DNA of 64,000 nucleotides. Source: Cantharellus purpuraceus (lineage: Eukaryota > Basidiomycota > Agaricomycetes > Cantharellales > Hydnaceae). Shown piece after piece: positions 46,767 through 58,237 of this stretch. Position numbers and translations under genes: made by a program. Numbering within the stretch: the stretch's first letter is position 1; the number at the start of each line of letters is the position of its first letter. The notes beneath the pieces were generated by a model. It was not told the origin of the DNA and did not search any database. It saw only the letters and a list, made by a program, of their open reading frames with translations. The DNA lies in contig JALBUN010000024.1 in assembly GCA_025174535.1 (NCBI GenBank), forward strand, positions 1-64,000, in the 5' to 3' direction.

Positions 46767-48407
46767 GTTTCCTTCAGGACAGTGCCAGCTTCGTCCTTCG
46801 ATTGTAGGATCTGCCCTATTGGGAGCCGGCTTGAGACCTCAACAGCAACAAATGCGTATCGCATTCCACTCCAGGTCTCAACTGACATCAGACCAGTGAG
46901 GTCAACTACAAGTAAGTCCATTTTTTTCATATCGTGCGTTACTGGCCTTAGGGAATGGTAATCGGTGTGATTTGCCAAGTGTGCATCCTTCACACACAGG
47001 GTCATATTCTGTGAGTGATGATATGGTGAGTCCATCTACCAGGTTCTTCTGTGACATCTCTCGGATTGCATCCAGGTGCAGATGACCTAAGCGCTGGTGC
47101 CAAAGACGGAGGCTCCCACTTGTTGTGACGTATGTGGAGTGTCTTTGCATCTCAAGACAGTTGATGTGGTACAATGTACCACTGTCACCGGTGAGTGATC
47201 CATGAAGCAGCTCGTCTCCCTTCAGTGAAACTGATAGTCTGCTGTCATAGCTTGTAACCGAGGCACCCTCTCGCTGCAACTTGCCAAGACTGACCAAGTT
47301 TGCAGCAAGTGTGGGGATATGTAGGGCTCCGAGTAAAGTGATCATGCGAAAACCTTTGGGTAAGATGCTTCTGAACTGAACTGAACCGTGACCAGCTACT
47401 GGGATACTGCAAGCATCCCCTACAGTGATTGTTTTGCATGAGGTCGCAGGGGTGTAGGTGGTGAAGAAACTCCGGTCACAAAACATGTGGGATGTCGCAC
47501 CACAGTCCAATATTAACTCGGCTGATGTAGGTGTTTCTCCTGCCATGAACACATGTCCTATCTGATGTTCACCTAGTTCTTGCAGGTTATTAACAGTGAG
47601 GTTAGCTGTGCCTCCACCGCTCTTTTTCTTCTTCTCTTCCGCTTCACGCTTGGGGCATTTGCTGACCCAGTGACCTTTCTCATGGCAGTAACGACATTCA
47701 TCATCAGGTTTCAGTTTAGCTCCGGTCTTCTTCTTTTTGCCATCACCACTGTTTTTCTTCCTGGTCAACAGGGCAGTTTCACTGGACTTGCCTCTGGAGC
47801 GACAGTTGGCTTCAGCAATGAGTGTGCTGCTGACAGTTACGGAGGTGAGTTTTGATGATTCCAGACCAAACAGCTGGATTTTGATGACGTCCCAAGATTG
47901 GTTGTGAGGGAGTGAAAGGATGAGTGCTTGAGCGATGTGTATATCAGGGAGTGTTTCTCCCGCTGCTGTAATTCTCTGTCCGAGGTCGAGCATAGTAGCA
48001 ATGTGGTCAGCCATGGAGCTTGTCTCTACGTACTTCCGAGTATATAGTTCCTCAAAGTAGTAGTGGACATCTATCCGTTGCTGATTGGTCACATACATGT
48101 CATGCCACATGTCCCACATCTGCTTTGAAGTTTGGGCCTTTGAAACATGCGGCCATTGAGACCCTGAGCCACCTGATTGCGCAGCAACCAGTCCATGTGT
48201 TCCTTCCGTTTGAGTTTCCATTCTGCAGTAGCCACCTTTGCACCGGATGGCATTTCCAGACAAGTCTCCATACCATTGACTATGAGCCAAAGGTAGCGAG
48301 ATTGCAATGCAGCTTGCATGTGCTTGGCCCAGAGCGAGTAGTTCTGGCCATTGAGCTTTGGAAATTTGAAGGCATGTGATTCTGATTCGCTGGCGGGGCC
48401 TATAACC
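46767..48407 (-). pseudogene. Copia gag-pol, 5' part: gag, protease, integrase start
   Basis: 48413-46902 reads gag with a zinc knuckle CRYCHEKGHWVSKC, the protease site LDCGATSHM and the GAG-pre-integrase domain (LWHQRLGHLHLDAIREM, CEGCTLGKSHRLPF). At the seven-A run near 46921-46927 the frame changes, and the integrase core goes on (KKMDLLVVDLTGLM, AVEVSSRLPIGQI) to 46772. There it meets the Gypsy 5' LTR. It resumes at 38220. Confidence 0.88.
48392..48407 (-). other. Probable primer binding site of the Copia element
   Basis: Directly inside the 5' LTR, the element strand reads GGTTATAGGCCCCGCC. This resembles GGTTATGGGCCC, the complement of the anticodon stem and loop of initiator tRNA-Met, used as a half-tRNA primer by several Copia-type elements, with one mismatch. 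The assignment is inferred. Confidence 0.45.
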
Positions 48408-48545
48408 TAACAACTTAGGCAGGCGGAGACTGGAGTTCAGCAGAAAGAGCGTGAACTCCAGTAAGCGCTAGAAAATTGTTTATGGCCTGCCGAGTCGTGG
48501 ACCCATAGGAGTCCATGTTGAGGGCGAGTCGTATGATCTTCGTCA
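48408..48545 (-). repeat. 5' LTR of the Copia element
   Basis: 138 bp, on the element strand TGACGAAGATCATACGAC ... CTAAGTTGTTA, flanked on the outside by GCAAC (48546-48550). Confidence 0.9.
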
Positions 48546-48550
48546 GCAAC

Positions 48551-49112
48551 TCGGTGGAAGCAGGGCTGTCCTCCACTGGCATCGGCATATTCAGGAGCGT
48601 GCATAGACGGCAGCTGAGGTTACATTAGCCACATTAAATATGCAGGGATTATGTGACTGAAGAACAGTGGGTCACGAGAGTTCAAACAAGTCTTCTTCCA
48701 TGCCATCCGGAAAAGTCATGTAACACGCTATGTATTAGTTACTTGTTGCAAGTTGATGACTGACATTTCTGGAGCTTCCATTCGCCGTGTCTTACTAACG
48801 ATATCACCTTATTTGGCACTGGCACTCTGCACGTCATTTGCCGTCACGTCCAATTGAGGGTGTCTGCATGTTGTTGAAACCACGGATTCACCCACGCCGT
48901 TTGCGCACGCAACATGACAACTAATGTCTGATCAGTGCCAACTACGTTTTAGGATGACCCTTTGTCTCCCCAGACTGCCGACTCGGAGTCATTCATTATT
49001 TGTGTCCCCCCCGCGAAACTGCCTCGAGGCGCAAATTAAAACCTTCAATCATGTGGCGCTCATGAGCCGTCTTGTATAAAACACACTATTCACTGTCCAT
49101 GGTCCTCACGCA
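48551..49112. other. Region between the Copia element and the 364-aa gene
   Basis: No gene recognised. TTGTATAAAACACAC at about 49072-49086 is a good TATA box for the gene starting at 49113. Confidence 0.5.
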
Positions 49113-50315
49113 ATGCCCTCGTCATACATATTGATACCGTGGTTGCAAGTATTCACCGGGACGCAACCTCGTCGCCTTTTGCCACTGGCCTGGAATATAC
49201 TTGTCATTCGCAGTATCCAATGTTCCTACACCTGGATCCACGACTGCATAACAGGTTACTCCAGTTATGATTTACTATGGATCCATATAAATCAGCTCTA
49301 TGGAAGATGGATCCCATCGAACGTGCTTTATGCAGGGGACATGGCACGAGATATCCCTATGTGGGCTGCCAAAGACGCTGATGACATGTTTGTAACCCGC
49401 GTCGAGCGACGCAAGTACCGTGGGTACCCAAGAGATGAATTTTTTGTATTGTACATCAAGCAGCATGGGTACTCACGCCACACTGTCATTGTCATGAGGA
49501 GAATGACAGACGTCCCCGTCATGAGCAAGGAGGTGATTGAAACGTGGTTCGGGTTCGGCCACAGGCCCACTGCTTTTGCGAACAGCGCTACACGTGGTAT
49601 GGCTTCAGCAGTTAACACAAATGTTCATCCGTACTAACGTCAGCCCAAAGATATGTTATGGTTTTCATGCGATGGCACGGACGATTTCATTGCCTACTCA
49701 TCGGCTTGGATGCAGCCAACGCACAGATGGGATGACGATGGCTACAAGCTCGCCACTCTTTCAGTCACCGGAGAATACTTCTCCGTGTCACAGCTTATGG
49801 CCCTTGCAGACGCGGCCCACGCCTGCGGTCAGGAGAAAAGCGTCCAGTGGTTTGCACAGACCGTCTATTCGATAATCGAGGCTTGTTGCCCGTCTGATGC
49901 GACTTCAGAAAGGAAGCATAGGCATTATGAAGTGAATTGTGCTGAAGTAGAGCCAGCATCCACGGATGCCGTAAAATTCCAATACGAAACGAGGTGGAAG
50001 GCGTTCAAGCTTCGCATCTGCGCTAAGAGACTGGCCAAAATCCAGGAGGTGGGTGTTCTCATAATTGATTAGACATGGCTTACAGGGACAATTATGATGC
50101 AGCTTGAGTCAAGGGTGTGGAAGAATGAGGAAGCAGCGATCCTTAGGTCCCGCAACACCGCACGCCTGGGCATTCTTCGTTGGATTTCAAGCGTGGAACG
50201 TACGTACAGACACAAAATGAAGTCATTACGCAGGCATCTTAAGGATGAACGAACTTGGCTAGCGTTGGCACAGGATCGCAGTGCGGGATCTCAATGGGAC
50301 AGAGGACACGTGTAG
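49113..50315 (+). CDS. Conserved-looking protein of unknown function (364 aa)
   Basis: Three exons: 49113-49596, 49651-50048 and 50103-50315, 1095 nt (364 aa) without a stop. Intron 1 has donor GTATGG and a perfect branch site TACTAAC, and intron 2 is 54 nt, phase 0. Visible features are aromatic-rich segments (INQLYGRWIPSNVLYAGDMA, ETWFGFGHRPTAF), a Trp/Asp patch (MLWFSCDGTDDF), and a basic helical C terminus (RHKMKSLRRHLKDERTWL). No catalytic motif, signal peptide or clear membrane helix was seen. A TATA box lies about 35 bp upstream. It looks like a lineage-specific gene next to the transposon block. I do not recognise the family. Confidence 0.65.
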
Positions 50316-51742
50316 CGCCACGATTACCACGGTTGCCACCAACCTCCATTTATTAGATGAGCTCATGAGGCTGACACCCTGATGCAATGGGTGCTTGTAT
50401 CCACAAAGTAGCTGCTAATAAGGCAAAAAGATCATCGATTGGTTGATTTGCATAATTACATAAATAAGACATCGTGTTAGAAATAGATCAATGAGCCCAC
50501 AAGCACCCATAATCAGCAGCTTATTTCGACGTCATACTTCCGTCCTCTCTCCTCAGTCTTTACACTCACACCGTGTAGACTGAGACATTGTCATTCGACT
50601 CACATCTACCTATACCTCAGCTAAACTCCGGCATGATTCCGCTCTCAACACATCGACCATGCGAGTTCGTTGATGTCCTTTATCCTGACCGCCTTCAACC
50701 AGTGTCCAAGTATGTCTAGGGGACACCGTTCATCTGCCGCATACGTACATGCCCATGATGTTATGCAACTAGCCATCGGCGTTAGTGGACTCTCCAATTG
50801 CTCCAGCAACACCCAGCCCAGTCGGTCTCTCAGAAACAACATTCCCTACTTAACTTGAAGTTTACACTGGATTTCTCTTAACCTGGGCCCATGCTCCCGC
50901 TGTTGAGGCGACTTTAGGATTGTTGTCGAGAGTTTATGAATTTGTGATAGAAATTATATGATATCGGCCCTACTCAATTGGGGGGTCCCAAATATTAGCA
51001 TCATGAGTACTTTGAGGACTATGTATTTCTTTGCAAGGTGCGTCATACTGAGATTGAAGGCGTCACTGATATTTTCATGATAAATCACCAGTTCGAAATA
51101 ACGCAGGCCATGGAAAGCGGTGGTCACATGAAACACTCCAGGGGATACGGCTTCCATTGGCAAACGATGTTGTTAAATCAATATCAGAATCAAGGTATCG
51201 ACGGACGTACCTGTTGCGTACTCTAATGAAGCGCCAAGTCACCATAACATCGAGGGATCCGGCAATACAAGGATTCAGGCACTACCATTAAATATGGACC
51301 TAGAGAATTGTATGCAAGGACAAATTCTGACCGTACAGCGGCGTAGACTTCTATCCTGCTCCTTCAACGATAAACGAAACAAACATTCGAGTATATCAAC
51401 AGAGCAAGCTGGAGGGACTGTCACAAAGACGTTGAATAACTGCCCGTAACAGAGAGAAGCTTTCAGCTCCGCTTCCAGATTGAGGAGACGACGCAGATCT
51501 CGACTGATCCCTCGCATCAGATGAAATTACAAAGTCCCCATATGCTCTAGTGATAACCTTCCTGGTCGCTGGGACGGTTGAATTGTCTTACAGGACAATG
51601 GCAATTGCAATCCAGCTTCCTCATGTCTCGTCTTCCAAACTCATTCTTTTTCAAAAGAATCCAGAGCCTCTTCAAGCCTTATGTTGGCGAAGTGGCGGGC
51701 GTTATGCAGTCGTATCACCGGAAGGCCGCTACCCTTGCGCCA
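50316..51742. other. Intergenic region
   Basis: About 1.4 kb with only short, unrelated frames. It holds the 3' side of the SLD3 gene. Nothing was recognised. Confidence 0.45.
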
Positions 51743-53786
51743 CTATCGTCGAAGCGATTGCTTCTTAACTGGCGTATCTGCTACGAAAACTGGCGTTGGA
51801 GCTATTAGGGGGCCGTCCTCGCCTGCTTCGTTCGATTGGCGTCCGCCTGTAAGCAATAGCTCATCTGGGGAATCCATTACTCTGTCAAAAATATCCGTCT
51901 TTTTTTCTAATTTGATTTTCTTCATGGGAGTGTCCACAACTAGCGTCTTCGGGTTGGTATGGTGAGGTGATTGGGGCCGTGAAGCGCGGTGCCGGGTCTC
52001 AGAAGTTGAAACATCAATATGAGAGTTGTCTGATAGAAAGAAATGTCACTTTTAAATCTAGTGTCATGGTATGAGATGACATACGGCGTGCCAATGCTCT
52101 CGTCACCGCTGGTAGCTTGAATAGCTTGCTTCCTCTAGATGGCGCCCGCTTCATCTCTACCTCTCCTTTCCAGAGGGCCTTACTAGTCGCTACACCACCT
52201 CGATTGGCTCCACGCTCCCTCACTTCCTCAACCGAAGCAGATACGGAGCGTGAGCGGGTCCGATTTCCCTGTCGCACGCCTGATTCCGATAATGCTGTGG
52301 GTGCCATAGAAGCCTGAGAGGTGCCTGCGCGGGGACGTGTGGCCTGGGACCTTTCAAGTTCCTGAAGGTTGAGGGGAGAGTGTGGACGTTTGCCTTTGGC
52401 CTTGATCCTTTTAGGTAGAAGAGGAGGCGATGGATGATCTGAGTCTTCCGAAAACGGACTGTGAGGAAAGACCTTCGTACGTAGAAGGTCACACATTTCG
52501 GGCAGTTGGTCCCGAAACCTGACGCAGGGCAAAGGTTTGATTGAGGACTAATAAGATTATCTACTAGCTTGGCACGCACAGTGGCTCTATCACATCCTCG
52601 CAAAACACTTGCATCCAATCTCTTTGGTCCTTTGGAGTTGGGTGTGAAGCGACGCGAGAAGGCTCTGATGGAGTGATCGAACCCAGCAGTTGCCATAAAC
52701 AAAGCTTATCCATGAAAAACTCAAGTCGATCTTCCAGTCCCAAGTTTTCGTCAACATCCACGGTTGAAGACTTTGAGATGCTCGCCGGAGTGGATGCCAT
52801 GGTAGCCTCGATGGAATCAGTCGGAGGAAACACCTGCTTTTGCGGGGTTGGAAGATCGTGTGTCTGCTTACGTCGCTTCTTGGATGGGGTAGCAACAGCA
52901 GCATTATGTGTGGGGGACGGCAGTTCTTGTGTCTCCCTACGTCGTTTCTTTGATGGGAAACCAATAGCACTACTGTTTGCAGAGGAAGCTGGTTCCTGTG
53001 TCCTCTTACGTCCTTTCCTTGATACAGAAGCAACAGGAGTACTTTGCGCAGGGGAGGGCACAGATAGAAGGTGAAAATACAATAAGATTTGGACTTGGAC
53101 TCTATAGTTCGTATTGAATAGAAATACCCAGAAAAAAACTGTAGGAAAGCACTAACTCTCGGCGTTCCAATTTTTCCATCCATGCTTTCTTCCAGACCTC
53201 GTCATCTTGTTCATTGCCTTCGCCGTTTCCATCAGGTTGATATTTCTCTCGGCTCCACGAACACCACATCATGGACTCCTCAATCTCACCTGCACCGCCT
53301 CCATCCTGCAGAATCAAAGGCAACTCCTGGCGATATTTCTCCCCAGTTGTGCGAACTGAGAGAAGCAAAGGCTGTAGCACCGAATGAGGTGTTTGTGCGC
53401 CTTCAGGAGAGAAGACAAGACGGCGCAGAGATTTCACTAAGGAAACAAGGGGCACGATTGACTATACACGCATTCTTTAAGGTTGGGAATAGGATGGTTC
53501 GCATTCACTATGGCCTACCTCGGGCAGCCATAAGGTCTCGAGGTATCGTCTTATCACAAACTCATTTGGTGATTCTTGTTCGATGTCACTGATAACCTCC
53601 ACCTGTAAATTGCCGGGACTGGCATTATGAACCAAAGGAAACGTACTGGAATGGATAGTCTTGATTAACAGCATCTGTCTGGGGGGGCCACGGCACTGGA
53701 CATTGCAGATCAAGAGAATATAAGAAAGGTTGTATGGATATGGGTTCCTCTGCAATAGGAGAAGTAGAGGTGGCCAAAGTATCCAT
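51743..53786 (-). CDS. SLD3: DNA replication regulator SLD3 (Treslin-like)
   Basis: Sld3 binds Cdc45 and, once phosphorylated by CDK, Dpb11, to start replication at origins (family knowledge). Six exons: 53786-53643, 53602-53519, 53461-53157, 53101-52580, 52518-52085 and 52029-51743, 1776 nt (591 aa). The central Cdc45-binding-type region is recognised from MEKLERREVQVQILLYFHLL across an intron, then LGLEDRLEFFMDKLCLWQLL, DWMQVFCEDVIEPLF and LPEMCDLLRTKVFP. A middle part carries three copies of a basic SKKRRRETQELPSP-like motif. The C-terminal half is Ser/Pro/basic with several SP/TP sites (SPLNL, SPHHTN, TPMKKIK, TPVKKQ), plausible CDK targets. The ATG at 53786 was chosen because it precedes the conserved FLYSLDLQCPVPWP start. 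Confidence 0.82.
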
Positions 53787-54069
53787 ATCGTGGTTATATG
53801 GATCGAGTGGTGAACGCTGTGGTATTTGTTGAAGTGCTGACTGTGCAGGAGTCGCTGTAAGGAGCCGAGGTAAAAGAACAATAAAGGGTAACGCCAATTG
53901 TCACAGTCACGTGACCGTTATCGACGAAGCTGACGCGTCGCGCCAATGTTTGAAGCTCGAGTTCCATGCAGCTACAGTTGACTTCCAGCTTGATATGCTT
54001 GGCTGGTACGCCTTCTGCCACGTTCAAGTCCGTCCACACTTCTAATGGTTTCAATCACCATAAGATCTA

Positions 54070-55784
54070 CTACGGTCGTGATACAAAGGCTTCTTTACAC
54101 ATCTGAATCGCTTCCATCGGTCCATTACGTATGAAAACACCTTGAAGACTCGCCATACTGATCCTGCGTTTTCGGCTCATACCATCTTTTATCAAGGACT
54201 CCAACTCATCCGCGGCATTTGACAACCTCATCTGCTCTCCTCCGCCTTCTGATAAACCTGCATCGCCATAAAATTGTAGAAAAAGGCGACTAGCCTGCGC
54301 AGGACTAGCGTCATCCAAAAGCTCAATCAGATCAACCCTTCCGGGACGGATAAGAGCATGGTCAAGTGCCGAAAGATGATTTGTAGTCATGAAAATGATG
54401 CGTTCCTCCCCTGAGGCGACACCATCCAAAGCATTCAGAAACCCGGAGAATGTCACTGAAGACTGATAACTGGCGTGGACATCGTTGTTTGAACGATATA
54501 TACGATATATACAAGACACCTGGATAACTCACCCGTCTTCAGTAGTCTGCACACGCTTATTGAACGCAGCGTCCACATCCTCGATGAGCACAAAGCTACG
54601 CTCCGGAGCATTGGAGAGTAGATGATTAAGTTTATCATCGGCCAATCCCTTTTCCGAGAGATTGAGAAGGCATATGTCGTATGAGAGCGACCCCGCGAGA
54701 GCCTGGATAAATGACGATTTTCCTGAGCCAGGTGGGCCATACAGGAGATATCCTCGGCGATACGGAATACCTTGCTATCCATGAGTGATGCGCCACAGCA
54801 AAGTGATGATAAACACACCTCGGTCTGCATACCATTGTCGTCTCGAGAGGAATGTTTTTATATCAGATATAATTCGTCCAGCGACACCATCTTGAAGCAC
54901 CACGCTTTCTAAGGGTCGTTTTGGCCGCGGCTTACCAAATGGCTTCCAAGAAGTACCCCAAGCAGTGTTTATGACAAGCTTTCCTTCATGACCCCTTAAT
55001 GCAAAATGCCGCGCTTCTGTAAGAAGCACCGGAAAGAGGCGTCGATCTCTGGATAACGTGGTAAGGGTAATGGTTTCCCACGGCACACCCACGGCCATAG
55101 CCGTGGATTTTGTTTCACGCTCGCGTTTCACCTGTCAAGCAAGTGAGCGTTCAATGCCTCACCACAAAGGCGGCGATCAAGTATGTGCATCGTTTGTAAT
55201 CGCAAACCTGCATCCATGCTCCGCGATATCTAAACCAATGCGTGCCAGGTCCTGCAACAAGGTTAAATATAGCTTCGGAACTTCCATTCGGGTGCTGCTG
55301 GTATGTTGTCTCAAGACTGAGTTCATGACTACGCATAAATCGAGACGCCGCAGATGCCCTATGCGCCTGCGCTTGCCATGCAAGAAACCATTCGAAAGCC
55401 TTGTCCCGATTTGGAATTTCGAGGGTGACGAGCATTCTCCGACGGACTGCATGACTCAAGAAGCCAACAGAGCGTCTGAGAACGGCTAGACCTACTCCTA
55501 CTCCCTAGGACGATCATGGTTCAAACTCACTCGCTACTGAGTCAAATACTTCGCACCATTAAACCGAATCCAGCGGAGAAGTAAGGACTGCCGATTTTGT
55601 TTCATTATGAGAGAAAATTCCAGGTGATGTCGTGTTCTTACTTCGAGCCAATGAGATTTTCCAAAATTGTGCTTGAGTTATTGCGGGATACATCGGACTC
55701 TTGCATAAGGTGTGCCTCCTGCTTCCTTATGGAAGGCTCTTGTGTCTCAGGCGGTCCTGACCCACTAAATGGCATCGCAGCCAT
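54070..55784 (-). CDS. BCS1: Mitochondrial AAA-ATPase BCS1
   Basis: Bcs1 is the inner-membrane AAA chaperone that inserts the Rieske iron-sulphur protein into complex III. Six exons: 55784-55642, 55587-55557, 55504-55208, 55131-54819, 54770-54533 and 54469-54070, 1422 nt (473 aa; yeast Bcs1 is 456). The N-terminal [20 protein letters not shown] is the single membrane segment and its entry motif, formed across two introns. The BCS1_N domain follows ([36 protein letters not shown]). The AAA domain has Walker [10 protein letters not shown], Walker [13 protein letters not shown], sensor MTTNH and arginine finger region RPGRVD. The first ATG (55784) gives a 30-residue polar leader. It lies 283 bp upstream of SLD3 on the same strand. 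Confidence 0.93.
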
Positions 55785-57365
55785 GGCTGGCGAATGCAGC
55801 AATTTTCTCCTTGCGCTTTGTAGCTCCGCTTGAAATTGCAGATGAGTTCAACAGCACTACTGCGCCGTCCAACACTTGGAAAATCTCGGAATTGGCCTCC
55901 GCCAATTCTGTTTCCCCTCAACTACTTGGTACTTCTTATAAATATGTGTATAATTTTTCCAAAAGGAATTCATAGTGCCTTGTACTTGTAATTTCCATGG
56001 TCATATTCTGTACGCATTCACCACCAATTAAAATGGACATTTTTATGGTGAGACTGCGAATATTTATACTCGACAGAACCCCAACCACCCTTCGGATAGA
56101 GTTGGGGACGGTCACTTTTTATTCTTCAAGTTTTATCTTATAACAGGTTCAGTGATGCGACGTGGAGTAGCACTTGGAGCAAATGAATACTAAGTATGCT
56201 CCGAAACGAAAGCGATCTCAGAGGAACGTGATCAGGAAATGACATGCATTATTACAATGTCCACATTGCGTTATCACTATGTTTAGTCCAACCAAGGATT
56301 TGTTGTTCCACGAGGTCCACGGATGCGACCGGTACGTGTGCTCTTCCTCTGCGCTCTCTTCTCTAACTCTCGCATGCGCCGCACCCTCAGGAACTGACTG
56401 ATCCTCCCATTCCTCTGAGGACTCAATATTGATTTCATCTCTTCACGTGTTATGACGCTGATTGGTCTGTCTACTTCAGACCTAGATCCACCGAATCATG
56501 AAACAATACAGAGCGTTAACCGCCAATTCTACCAGTACAGATATCAACTCACTCAGCTGGGCATGGATACCAGGGCATGGGCTCGGTCGTCTCTGCAAGA
56601 GGGAAGTCGATAGTGACATATCGTGGTGGAATGACAAGTTGAGCGACGGTTCGAAAGAATGGCATAGTTTCGCAAATTAGAGCGGGTGATGAATCCGCGA
56701 TTAAAATGCTCCTTGGGCTATTGTGCATGAGACAACGAGATGAGGCACTATGGTACAGCAAGAATACGCCTGTTAGGTTTTACATCCGCCAACTTGCAAA
56801 CATACATATATCCCAATCTACCTTTTTGTTCGCATTTTCGACGTACTTCCCATATAAGACTCTTGACATAGGAGCTACAGAGCAACCATGGCTGAGACAA
56901 AAAGCGTTGTTAGGTGGCCACGGTGTTTCTCTTTTGTTCGGAGGTCCGCGGGATTGCATCCATAGCCACCCATCAAAGCATCATGGCCTGCACAAGCTGT
57001 TGCTCCTGCTACGTACTGTTGAATCATGTCATATATGGAACCAGCTTAAGCTGAAAACCCAGTTTTTTGATGCTCCGCCATAGTCTGAAGTGGAACAACG
57101 GCCTGGACCGGCAGCTTGTCAAACCGCCGAACGGCATGGCATCCCATCCATCAGAAGTGTGGCTTGCGATGGACAACCATGGCCATCATATGTTGATGAA
57201 GTCAGCTGTCTCGTTTGTTATCTCTGAGATTGCTGACTGTGGGTGGCAGTACTTCATTGCCAAGGACCACTGGTCCTCTGGGCTTCAGAGGCATGCACAG
57301 AGAAGGGCTAGTGACCAAGTGCTGATGCATGATAGTGACACTTAGTGATAGGGGGGTTGGGGAGC
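55785..57365. other. Intergenic region upstream of BCS1
   Basis: About 1.6 kb. Short frames on both strands (for example 56498-56680 and 57067-57345 plus) have no family resemblance. It should hold the BCS1 promoter at its left end. Confidence 0.4.
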
Positions 57366-57488
57366 TGTAACACCTCAGCCATCCATATTAATTCATCTTG
57401 TCTACAAATAGTTAGCTAGAGTCTTCAAAGAAAAATATAATAATACCTGAATCTCCAGATGCACTTGGCCTTGTTACATCCTGTAACA
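57366..57488. repeat. Short repeat bounded by TGTAACA/TGTTACA, with palindromic junction
   Basis: A 113-bp segment starts TGTAACACC at 57366 and ends TTGTTACA at 57478. It is followed by TCC and a further TGTAACACC, giving the palindrome TGTTACATCCTGTAACA at 57472-57488. The same palindrome recurs at 58041-58057. It may be the edge of a small LTR or DNA element. No target duplication was identified. Confidence 0.45.
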
Positions 57489-57977
57489 CCACATCTGATC
57501 TCTGGACTCCATCTCCATCTCCCTCCATCTCCATCTCCTTCTACTCCACCTCTGTCAACTCCACCTCCGTCAACCCCAAACTCCATTATTGTTCTCTAAA
57601 TAAGTAGTTTTCCTCTTATAGGTTACAACAAACCTTTATCTTGCTTAGTATTAGTTCAGACTTGAGTCCAATCTCTGAACTCCTTTCCATGTTGTATTCC
57701 ACATCCATCTTATTGTCCTATCACTTTTAGTTTATCATTCAATTCTTCATATACTTATACAGGCTACTCTCTGTATGTTACAGTAGTTCATATATCAACT
57801 AAGTTTTACCCCATCAACTTCTTGGTTGCTAGCTTCTTGGCAAGTACCCTCTTGACAAGTCAAACTCTGGATCCCTAATCCAACTCCATACTCCAAACTC
57901 AAAATATTGGACCAATGATCCGAGGGGGTGCAACACACAAGTTGAAGCCAAGTCCACTCAATCCAACTCAATAGTTA
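57489..57977. other. AT-rich repeat-like stretch
   Basis: About 490 bp beginning with CCATCTCCATCTCC-type runs and CCAAACTCCATTATTGTTCT, both repeated at 58068-58236, then AT-rich non-coding sequence. No gene. Confidence 0.45.
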
Positions 57978-58040
57978 GACACTTGTTTGGAATGATGTCA
58001 TTGTACACTATTCCAATGTATACATCAGAATTTCAATGGT
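57978..58040 (-). mobile_element. Truncated relative of the MITE
   Basis: GACACTTGTTTGGAATGATG, preceded by TTA, aligns with the MITE end GACGCTTGTTCAGAATCATG and stays alignable for about 60 bp (TATACATCAGAATTTCAATG). It is then cut at the palindrome at 58041. It is more diverged than the two 565-bp copies. Confidence 0.6.
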
Positions 58041-58097
58041 TGTTACATCCTGTAACACCAAGTCCAAACTCCAGACCTCCATCTCCTTCATCTCCAT

Positions 58098-58205
58098 CCC
58101 CATCAACTCCACCTCCATCAACTCCACCTCCATCAACTCCACCTCCATCAACTCCACCTCCATCAACTCCACCTCCATCAACTCCACCTTCATCAACTTC
58201 ACCTC
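58098..58205 (+). repeat. 15-bp minisatellite
   Basis: About seven copies of CCATCAACTCCACCT, translating as repeated PSTPP on the plus strand. It grades into CCATCTCC runs on the left. It lies directly left of MITE copy 2. Confidence 0.85.
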
Positions 58206-58237
58206 CATCAACCCCAAACTCCATTATTGTTCTCTTT

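Larger units (their letters stand above)
35556..48545 (-). mobile_element. Copia-type LTR retrotransposon, full length but split and decayed
   Basis: Two 138-bp LTRs (35556-35693 and 48408-48545), a perfect 5-bp target duplication GCAAC (35551-35555, 48546-48550), and minus-strand coding in Copia order: gag, protease, integrase, RT, RNase H. Without the Gypsy insert at 38221-46766 and one copy of its GTTTC duplication, the element is about 4.4 kb, a normal Copia size. It is inactive: a frameshift at the A7 run near 46921, an interrupted integrase, and several in-frame TGA codons. Confidence 0.93.

Noticed and set aside
46921..46927. Seven-A run in the Copia gag-pol as a programmed frameshift site
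   Set aside because: The needed shift is +1 and falls inside the integrase region, after the pre-integrase domain, not between gag and pol. A one-base indel in a homopolymer of a dead element is simpler.
53880..54054. Protein-like minus-strand frame between BCS1 and SLD3
   Set aside because: It has no ATG (it would start at TTG), begins about 15 bp after the BCS1 stop and overlaps SLD3 in another frame. It could not be joined to either gene.
56860..57350. Possible decayed gene on either strand
   Set aside because: Some stretches look protein-like, but each frame has several stops and no motif could be named.
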